Of a DNA stretch of 64,000 bases, positions 58,222-64,000 are shown in pieces. This DNA is from Agrococcus sp. Marseille-P2731 (lineage in GTDB: Bacteria; Actinomycetota; Actinomycetes; Actinomycetales; Microbacteriaceae). The stretch is from assembly GCF_900117395.1 (NCBI RefSeq), contig NZ_FPEG01000002.1, positions 434,001 through 498,000 of the forward strand, in the 5' to 3' direction. Each line of letters begins with the position of its first letter. Positions within the stretch are counted from its first letter, which is position 1. The notes under the pieces are model-generated. The model saw only the letters and a list, made by a program, of their open reading frames with translations. It was not told where the DNA came from and made no database searches. A program made the translations under genes and the position numbers.

Positions 58222-59423
58222 GGCTGGGTGGACGGCGTCGCGACGGTGCGCAGGCTCGCGGGGATCGCCGCGACGTAGGCCTCGAGGTTCCTGCGGGTCT
58301 CGGCGACCGAGTCGCCGCCGAACTTCTCGACCACCGCATCCGCCAGCACGAGCGCGACCATCGCCTCGGCGACCACGCCGGCGGCGGGCACCGCGCAGAC
58401 GTCGCTGCGCTGGTGGTGGGCCTGCGCGACATCGCCGGTGGCGGTGTCGATGGTGCGCAGGGCGCGGGGCACCGTGGCGATCGGCTTCATGCCGGCGCGC
58501 ACGCGCAGCGCGTCTCCGGTGGTCATGCCGCCCTCGATGCCGCCGGCGCGGCCGGTCTCGCGGTGCGTGCCCTCGTCGCCGACGAGCAGCTCGTCGTGCG
58601 CGACGCTGCCGCGGCGCCGGGTGGTCTCGAAGCCGTCGCCGACCTCCACGCCCTTGATCGCCTGGATGCTCATGAGCGCCTGCGCGAGGCGCCCGTCGAG
58701 CCGGCGATCCCAGTGCACGTAGGAGCCGAGGCCGGAGGGCAGGCCGTAGGCGAGCACCTCGACGATGCCGCCGAGCGTGTCGCCGGAGCGCCGCGCATCC
58801 TCGACCTCGGCGAGCATCGCCGCGCTCGTCTCTGGGTCGTTGCAGCGCAGCTCGTCGGCGTCGAGCCGGTCGACGTCATCCGGCACTGGCAGCGAGGCGC
58901 CCTCGGGCACGCGCACGGGCCCGATGGACAGCGTGTGGCTCACCAGGCGCACGCCCAGCTCGCCGAGGAACGCTCGAGCGACGGCGCCGAGCGCGACACG
59001 AGCAGCCGTCTCCCGGGCGCTCGCGCGCTCGAGCACGGGCCTCGCCTCGTCGAAGTCGTGCTTCTGCATGCCGACCAGGTCGGCGTGGCCGGGCCGGGGG
59101 CGCGTGAGCTTCGCCGCGCGCGCGCCGGTGAGCTCGCCCTCGAGGGGGGCGGCGCCCATGACCTCCATCCACTTCGGCCACTCGGTGTTGCCGACGCGCA
59201 GCGCGACCGGGCCACCCTGCGTGAGCCCGTGGCGCACGCCACCGGAGATCGACAGCGCGTCCTGCTCGAACTTCATGCGGGCGCCACGCCCTGCACCGAG
59301 CTTCCGCCGCTGCAGGTCGGCCTGGATCTGCTCGGCGGTGATGGGCACGCCCGCGGGCAGCCCTTCGAGGATCGCGATCAGTTCGGGGCCGTGGGACTCC
59401 CCGGCGGTCAGCCAGCGCAGCAT
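58218..59423 (-). CDS. aroC: chorismate synthase
   Basis: AroC makes chorismate from EPSP with reduced FMN. The protein has 401 residues. Signatures: [33 protein letters not shown] with conserved arginines, and the later [10 protein letters not shown] and [19 protein letters not shown], which match the FMN and substrate sites. The ATG at 59423 has GGAAG upstream. It lies 2 nt after the aroE stop and overlaps aroK. Confidence 0.98.
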   Translation of the reverse strand: MLRWLTAGESHGPELIAILEGLPAGVPITAEQIQADLQRRKLGAGRGARMKFEQDALSISGGVRHGLTQGGPVALRVGNTEWPKWMEVMGAAPLEGELTGARAAKLTRPRPGHADLVGMQKHDFDEARPVLERASARETAARVALGAVARAFLGELGVRLVSHTLSIGPVRVPEGASLPVPDDVDRLDADELRCNDPETSAAMLAEVEDARRSGDTLGGIVEVLAYGLPSGLGSYVHWDRRLDGRLAQALMSIQAIKGVEVGDGFETTRRRGSVAHDELLVGDEGTHRETGRAGGIEGGMTTGDALRVRAGMKPIATVPRALRTIDTATGDVAQAHHQRSDVCAVPAAGVVAEAMVALVLADAVVEKFGGDSVAETRRNLEAYVAAIPASLRTVATPSTQP

Positions 59424-59425
59424 GC

Positions 59426-60319
59426 CTACGATTCTTCCAGACCCGCCGATGCCGACCTGACCACCGCATCCGACGCCCGTGCCCGCCCCGCCTCGACGAG
59501 CGCAGCGCGCATGGCGGCGACGACCGCCCGCTCGTCCGGCAGCGGCGACTCGCTCGCGCCGAGCGCGAAGATGCGCGCCTGGAGCACGGCCTGCCCGAGC
59601 AGCATCTCGCGGCCGTCGATGTGCTGCGCGGCCGGCAGCTCAGCGAACCGCGACCCCTCGGCCCGCGCGTAGTCGGCGTCGAGCAGTCGGGTGGGCGGAT
59701 GCGCGAACACCGGCACGACATCGGCATCGGCCGGCAGCGTCGAGACGGCCGCATCGACGGCCGGCAGCTCGGCGCCCAGTCCCTGCAGCCGCACCTCGAC
59801 GCCGATGCGCTCGCCGAGGCTCGTGATCCGCTCGCCCTTCGCCGCGCTCCGCAGCGCGACGGTCACCTGCCGCACGCCGAGCTCCTGCAGCGCGAGGAGC
59901 GCCGACTGCGCCGTCGCGCCGCCGCCCACGATGGCTCCCGTCGCCGCCGTGGTGAGCCCCGCATCCGCGAACGCCCGCACGATGCCCCCGACGTCCGTGT
60001 TCCAGCCTCGCGGACCGCCCGCACCGTCGAGCAGCAGCGTGTTGACGGCGCCGGTCAGCTCGGCGCGCCGGTCGACGACGCGCGCGATGGCGTGCGCCTC
60101 CTCCTTGAGGGGTGCGGTGACCGAGAGACCGAGCCACCCGCCGTCCAGCACATCGACGAAGCCCGCGAGCTCGCCTCGCGCCACCAGGCGGCGCTCATAG
60201 GCCCAGGCGAGGCCCAGCGCGCTCGCCGCTGCGCCCTGCAGCGCCGGCGAGAGGGAGTGCTCGATCGGCGAGCCGACGACCGCGAGCCGGCGCTCGGCGC
60301 CGCGCACGGCCGCCGCCAC
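59426..60319 (-). CDS. aroE: shikimate dehydrogenase
   Basis: AroE reduces 3-dehydroshikimate with NADPH. The protein has 297 residues. The substrate domain begins [17 protein letters not shown], and the catalytic lysine is in VTAPLKEEA (about 69-77). The NADP domain has a [10 protein letters not shown] loop (about 127-136). The start is GTG at 60319, 1 nt after the mltG stop. With aroC, aroK, aroB and aroQ it forms the aro cluster. Confidence 0.95.
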   Translation of the reverse strand: MAAAVRGAERRLAVVGSPIEHSLSPALQGAAASALGLAWAYERRLVARGELAGFVDVLDGGWLGLSVTAPLKEEAHAIARVVDRRAELTGAVNTLLLDGAGGPRGWNTDVGGIVRAFADAGLTTAATGAIVGGGATAQSALLALQELGVRQVTVALRSAAKGERITSLGERIGVEVRLQGLGAELPAVDAAVSTLPADADVVPVFAHPPTRLLDADYARAEGSRFAELPAAQHIDGREMLLGQAVLQARIFALGASESPLPDERAVVAAMRAALVEAGRARASDAVVRSASAGLEES

Positions 60320-60320
60320 C

Positions 60321-61406
60321 TCAGCCGCCCCAGCCCGGGTTGTCGCGCAGGAACTGCTGGAACCGCTCCACGGCCACGAGGTGCTCGTCGTAGGTCTCCG
60401 AGAACACCGTCTCGCCCGTGTTCGGGTCGACGGTCACGAAGTACAGCCACGGTCCCGGCGTCGGCTCGAGCACCGCGGTGATCGCCTGGTCGCCCGGCGC
60501 ACCGATCGGCCCGACCGGCAGGCCGGTGCGCTGGTAGGTGTTGTACGGGTTCGAGGCGTCGGCGCGCTCCTCTGCCGTCGTCGTGACGACGTGCAGGTTG
60601 CCGGTGCCGTAGGCGACGGTGGCGTCGGACTGCAGCGCCATGTTGATGTCGAGGCGGTTCTGGAAGACCCGCGCGACACGACCGAAGTCGTCGGCGAACC
60701 GCGCCTCGCGCTGCACGAGGGCTGCGAAGGTCAGGACGCGCTGCGCATCGGCGTCCGCGACGCCGTGGGAGTCGAGCGCCTGGTGCATGCGCGCCACCAT
60801 CGCCTCGATCACGCCCGCCGCGGTGATGCCCTCGTCGAAGGTGTAGGTCGCCGGGAAGAGCCAGCCCTCGAGCGAGATCGCATCATCGGGCAGGTCGAAC
60901 TGCGCGAAGTTGCCGGCGAGCTGTGTGAACTCAGCCTGCGGGATCCCCAGGTCGCGCTCGAGCCGCTCGAACACCTGCGGCAGCGTGTAGCCCTCGGGCA
61001 CGGTGACGCGCAGCTCGGCCTTGTTCGCCGGGTCCAGGATCGCGTCGAGCGCGCCCTGGGCCGACATCTGCTGCTGCACCCGGTAGGCGCCGGGGTGCAG
61101 CTGGATCGTGGAGTCCTCGACGAGGATGTCGGTGAACGCCTCGCTGCTCGCGATGACGTCCTCCTCGAGGAGCGTCGCGGCGACGTCGTAGCCGTTCTGC
61201 CCCTGCTCGATCCGCACCACGACCTCGCCGGTGCCCGGCCCCGGGTAGTCCTCTGCGCTGGCGAGGCGCTCCCTGAGCTGCCCCGCGCCCCAGGTCACCG
61301 CGACCACGAGACCGGCGACCACCACGAGCACGATGCTCCAGGCGATGACGATCCTGCGGATCTTGACCTTGCGCTCCTGGCGCGCGCGTTCGCGACGTCC
61401 GGCCAT
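60321..61406 (-). CDS. mltG: endolytic murein transglycosylase MltG
   Basis: MltG cuts nascent peptidoglycan and ends glycan strands. The protein has 361 residues with a basic cytosolic start, one transmembrane helix (about 18-38) and an extracytoplasmic YceG domain. The catalytic glutamate is in LVQREARFADDF, followed by RVFQNRLDINMALQSDATVAYG. A LysM-like segment precedes it (VVRIEQGQNGYDVAATLLEE). The ATG at 61406 has GAGGA upstream. It sits between ruvX and aroE, a common bacterial order. Confidence 0.95.
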   Translation of the reverse strand: MAGRRERARQERKVKIRRIVIAWSIVLVVVAGLVVAVTWGAGQLRERLASAEDYPGPGTGEVVVRIEQGQNGYDVAATLLEEDVIASSEAFTDILVEDSTIQLHPGAYRVQQQMSAQGALDAILDPANKAELRVTVPEGYTLPQVFERLERDLGIPQAEFTQLAGNFAQFDLPDDAISLEGWLFPATYTFDEGITAAGVIEAMVARMHQALDSHGVADADAQRVLTFAALVQREARFADDFGRVARVFQNRLDINMALQSDATVAYGTGNLHVVTTTAEERADASNPYNTYQRTGLPVGPIGAPGDQAITAVLEPTPGPWLYFVTVDPNTGETVFSETYDEHLVAVERFQQFLRDNPGWGG

Positions 61407-61409
61407 GGG

Positions 61410-61886
61410 TCAGTCCTCTTCTCGCTCCGCGGCGTGCTCGCCGCTGCTCAGCAGCTCCCCCGGCGCGCGGCCGGCGGCGCGCTCGCTGTCGAGCGCGTGC
61501 TGCAGGATGACGACCGCGGCCGCCTGATCGATGGCGGCGCGCTGCTGGCGCGTCGACTTGCCGGATGCGCGCATGCCCGCGGAGGCGGTCACGGTCGAGA
61601 GTCGCTCGTCGACGAGCCGCACCGGCATCGTCGCCGCGAGCATCGCGGCCATCTCGCGCGCGTCCTGCGTGCTGGGCGTGTCGCCGCCCGAGAGCGAGAT
61701 CGGCAGGCCGACCACCGCTTCGACGGCCTCGAGCTCGGCGGCGATCTCGGCCAGGCGCGCCACGGGCTCGGTCGACGCGCGCTGGATCGTCTCCACCGGC
61801 GTCGCGAGCAGACCGTCGCGGTCGCAGCGCGAGACGCCGACGCGGGCCCTGCCCACGTCCACGCCGATCCGCACGCCTCTCCGCAT
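61410..61886 (-). CDS. ruvX: Holliday junction resolvase-like / rRNA processing protein RuvX (YqgF)
   Basis: RuvX/YqgF is an RNase H-fold nuclease involved in 16S rRNA end processing and possibly in junction resolution. The protein has 158 residues. The metal-binding pattern is present: IGVDVGRARVGVS with the first Asp, VGLPISLSG, VRLVDERLSTVTA with Glu, and a late DQAAAVVILQ with Asp. The ATG at 61886 begins MRRGVRIGVD. It is 26 nt downstream of alaS and 3 nt before mltG. Confidence 0.94.
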   Translation of the reverse strand: MRRGVRIGVDVGRARVGVSRCDRDGLLATPVETIQRASTEPVARLAEIAAELEAVEAVVGLPISLSGGDTPSTQDAREMAAMLAATMPVRLVDERLSTVTASAGMRASGKSTRQQRAAIDQAAAVVILQHALDSERAAGRAPGELLSSGEHAAEREED

Positions 61887-61912
61887 CGCTCCGCTCTCGC
61901 CCGGGTGCCCGC

Positions 61913-64000
61913 TCAGCGCCGCACGCCGTCGGTCACGGCGGCCAGCGCCGCGGGCATCGCGCTCGCGTCCTGCCCGCCGCCCTGCGCCATGTCCGGCTTG
62001 CCGCCGCCGCCTCCGCCGAGCACCGAGGCTGCCGCCTTGGCGAGCGGCCCTGCCGCGACGCCCGCATCGCGAGCCGCCTGGTTGGTGGCCACGACGATCG
62101 CGGGGCGCCCGTCGATCGTGCCGCCGATGGCGGCCACTGCGGGCGTGGAGCCGAGGCGCTCGCGCACCTGAGCGGCCAGCGAGCGCAGGTCGTCCTGCGA
62201 GCCGACGGCCCCCAGGTCGGCGCTCGCGAGCAGCACGTCGCCCGCGCGCTGCGCGGCGTCGACGATCGGCTGCACGCGGCCGGCGAGCTGCCTCGACTCG
62301 AACTCGGCGATGCGCTTCTCGGCCGCCTTGAGCGACGCCACGATCTCCTGGATGCGGCTGGGCAGCTGCTCCTTCGGCGTCTTCAGCATCGACGTGAGCT
62401 CGCTCACGAGCGTGCGCTCCGCGACCAGCTGGTCGAACGCATCTGCGCCCACGGCCGCCTCGACGCGCCGCGCGCTCGATCCGACGCTCGACTCGCTCGT
62501 GATCGACAGCAGGCCGATCTGGCTCGAGGCGCCCACGTGCGTGCCGCCGCAGAGCTCGCGCGACCAGGGCCCCCCGATGTCGACCATGCGCACGCTCGAG
62601 CCGTACTTCTCGCCGAAGAGCGACATGGCGCCGAGCGCCTTCGCCTCGTCGAGCGCCATGACGCGCGTCTCGACCGGCAGGTCGTCGCGGATCGCCGCGT
62701 TGGCGATGCCCTCGAGCTCCTGGCGCATGTCGCTCGAGAGCGGGCTCGACCAGGAGAAGTCGAGGCGCATGTAGCCGGCCTTGTTGTACGAGCCGGCCTG
62801 CACGGCGTCGGGCCCGAGCAGCTGGCGGAGCGCCGCGTGCACGAGGTGGGTCGCCGTGTGCGCCTTGTTGGCCCCGCGGCGGTAGAGCGGGTCGACGACC
62901 GCGTGCGCGACGTCGCCGACGGCGATCTCGCCGCTCGTCACCCGCACGGTGTGGCTGATGAGGCCCTGCACCGGGCGCTGCACGTCGAGCACCTCCGCCT
63001 CGAAGCCGGCGCCGACGAGGCGACCCTGGTCGCTGTCCTGACCGCCCGCCTCTGCGTAGAGCGGCGTGGCGGTGAGGATGACCTCGACCTCCTGGTCGAT
63101 CCCGGCCGATGCGACCTGCGCGCCGTCGGCGATGATGCCGATGATCTCGCCGTCGGCCTCGAGCTCGTCGTAGCCGAGGAAGGCGGTCTCTCCCTTGCCC
63201 CGCAGCTCGGAGTAGACGGACAGGTCGGCCAGCTGGCGGCGGCGCGACTTCGCGTCGGCCTTCGCGCGCGTGCGCTGCTCGCTCATGAGCGACTCGAAGG
63301 TCGAGCGGTCGACCTCGAGGCCCGCCTCCTCGGCGATCTCCATCGTCAGGTCGATCGGGAAGCCGTAGGTGTCGTGCAGGAGGAACGCGGTCTTGCCGGG
63401 CACGACCTGGCCGGATGCCTTGCGCACGTCGGACATGGCGAGGTCGAGCACCGTCGAGCCCGACTCGAGCGTCTTGAGGAAGGTCTCCTCCTCGGCGATC
63501 GCCAGTCGCTCGATGCGCGGGAACGCGGGGTCGAGGTCGGGGTAGGCGGCCGACATCGCGTCATAGCTGGCGCGGAAGAGCGTCGGGAACGTCGCCTCGT
63601 GGACGCCGAGGAGCCGCATCGCGCGGATCGAGCGGCGCATCAGGCGGCGCAGGATGTAGCCGCGGCCGTCGTTGCCGGGCGTGACGCCGTCACCCATCAG
63701 CATGAGCGAGGAGCGCACGTGGTCGGCGACCACGCGCATCCGCACGTCGTCCTCGTGCTCGGCGCCGTAGCGCCGGCCGGAGAGCTCGCTCGCGAGATCG
63801 AGCACCGGGCGCACCTGGTCGATCTCGTACATGTTCTGCACGCCCTGCTTCAGGAACGCGATGCGCTCGAGGCCCATGCCGGTGTCGATGTTCTTCTTCG
63901 GCAGCTCGCGCACGATCGTGAACTCGGTCTTCGAGCGCACGTCGGCGATCTCGTCCTGCATGAAGACGAGGTTCCAGATCTCGACGTAGCGGTCGGAGCC
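61913..64000 (-). CDS. alaS: alanyl-tRNA synthetase, N-terminus cut by window edge
   Basis: AlaS charges tRNA-Ala and edits mischarged Ser and Gly. The visible 695 residues start within the catalytic domain (GSDRYVEIWNLVF) and run to the natural stop. Editing-site motifs are intact: HTATHLVHAALR (HxxxH) and CGGTHVGASSQ, and the C-terminal C-Ala domain has the glycine-rich GGGGGKPDMAQGGG. About 190 N-terminal residues with the ATP motif lie outside. It is followed by ruvX and mltG. Confidence 0.98.
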   Translation of the reverse strand, partial: GSDRYVEIWNLVFMQDEIADVRSKTEFTIVRELPKKNIDTGMGLERIAFLKQGVQNMYEIDQVRPVLDLASELSGRRYGAEHEDDVRMRVVADHVRSSLMLMGDGVTPGNDGRGYILRRLMRRSIRAMRLLGVHEATFPTLFRASYDAMSAAYPDLDPAFPRIERLAIAEEETFLKTLESGSTVLDLAMSDVRKASGQVVPGKTAFLLHDTYGFPIDLTMEIAEEAGLEVDRSTFESLMSEQRTRAKADAKSRRRQLADLSVYSELRGKGETAFLGYDELEADGEIIGIIADGAQVASAGIDQEVEVILTATPLYAEAGGQDSDQGRLVGAGFEAEVLDVQRPVQGLISHTVRVTSGEIAVGDVAHAVVDPLYRRGANKAHTATHLVHAALRQLLGPDAVQAGSYNKAGYMRLDFSWSSPLSSDMRQELEGIANAAIRDDLPVETRVMALDEAKALGAMSLFGEKYGSSVRMVDIGGPWSRELCGGTHVGASSQIGLLSITSESSVGSSARRVEAAVGADAFDQLVAERTLVSELTSMLKTPKEQLPSRIQEIVASLKAAEKRIAEFESRQLAGRVQPIVDAAQRAGDVLLASADLGAVGSQDDLRSLAAQVRERLGSTPAVAAIGGTIDGRPAIVVATNQAARDAGVAAGPLAKAAASVLGGGGGGKPDMAQGGGQDASAMPAALAAVTDGVRR

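Overview
The window is chromosomal DNA from a very GC-rich actinobacterium. Codon third positions are almost all G or C, GTG and TTG starts are common, -10 elements are of the TAGNCT type, and the gene order follows the mycobacterial backbone (pyrR-pyrB-pyrC-carA-carB-pyrF-gmk-rpoZ-coaBC-metK-priA-fmt-rsmB-rpe, then hisF-hisI-trpE-trpC-trpB-trpA-lgt, and pyk, an ANTAR regulator, polA, rpsA, coaE). The DUF222/HNH gene, the AbiEi-like/DUF559 gene and the mIHF-guanylate kinase fusion point to the family Microbacteriaceae (Agrococcus-like); that placement is inference from sequence alone. Nearly all genes lie on the minus strand. No prophage, insertion sequence or CRISPR array is visible.

Layout, left to right. 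1-6.2 kb: start of coaE, an OmpR-type response regulator, a membrane histidine kinase coupled to a degenerate GGDEF membrane protein, a DUF4126 membrane protein and a serine hydrolase. 6.3-13.8 kb: rpsA, a small hypothetical coupled to a DUF885 metallopeptidase-like gene, an LLM-class flavin oxidoreductase, and polA. 13.8-16.6 kb: a hotdog thioesterase, then an accessory island made of an AbiEi-like/DUF559 nuclease-like gene flanked by two inverted arrays of a 20-bp repeat, then the PdtaR-type ANTAR regulator and tRNA-Leu(CAA). 16.6-24.3 kb: pyk, gltD, gltB. 24.3-33.8 kb: lgt, trpA, trpB, trpC, an HGxxPAAW-type membrane protein, a Trp-associated membrane protein, trpE, hisI, hisF, hisG, hisE, rpe, mostly joined by 4-nt NTGA overlaps. 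33.8-40.9 kb: rsmB, fmt, priA, metK, coaBC, rpoZ. 41-44.7 kb: a tiny membrane protein, two coupled GAF-ANTAR proteins, gmk with an N-terminal mIHF domain, pyrF. 44.7-52.6 kb: carB, carA, a membrane PH-like protein, pyrC, pyrB, pyrR, with a PyrR-type RNA hairpin in the pyrR leader. 52.6-54.3 kb: a DUF222/HNH gene between pyrR and nusB. 54.5-64 kb: nusB, efp, aroQ, a VOC protein, aroB, aroK, aroC, aroE, mltG, ruvX, and most of alaS.

Functionally the window holds complete UMP synthesis from carbamoyl phosphate except PyrD and PyrE, most of the shikimate pathway (aroQ, aroE, aroK, aroB, aroC), parts of the histidine and tryptophan pathways, ammonia assimilation (gltBD), and core replication, translation and cofactor genes. 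The most unusual parts are the 20-bp repeat arrays around the DUF559 gene, the mIHF-Gmk fusion, the PyrR RNA site, extra membrane helices inserted in Lgt, and repeated TAGNCT boxes 6-7 nt before start codons, which suggest leaderless transcripts.
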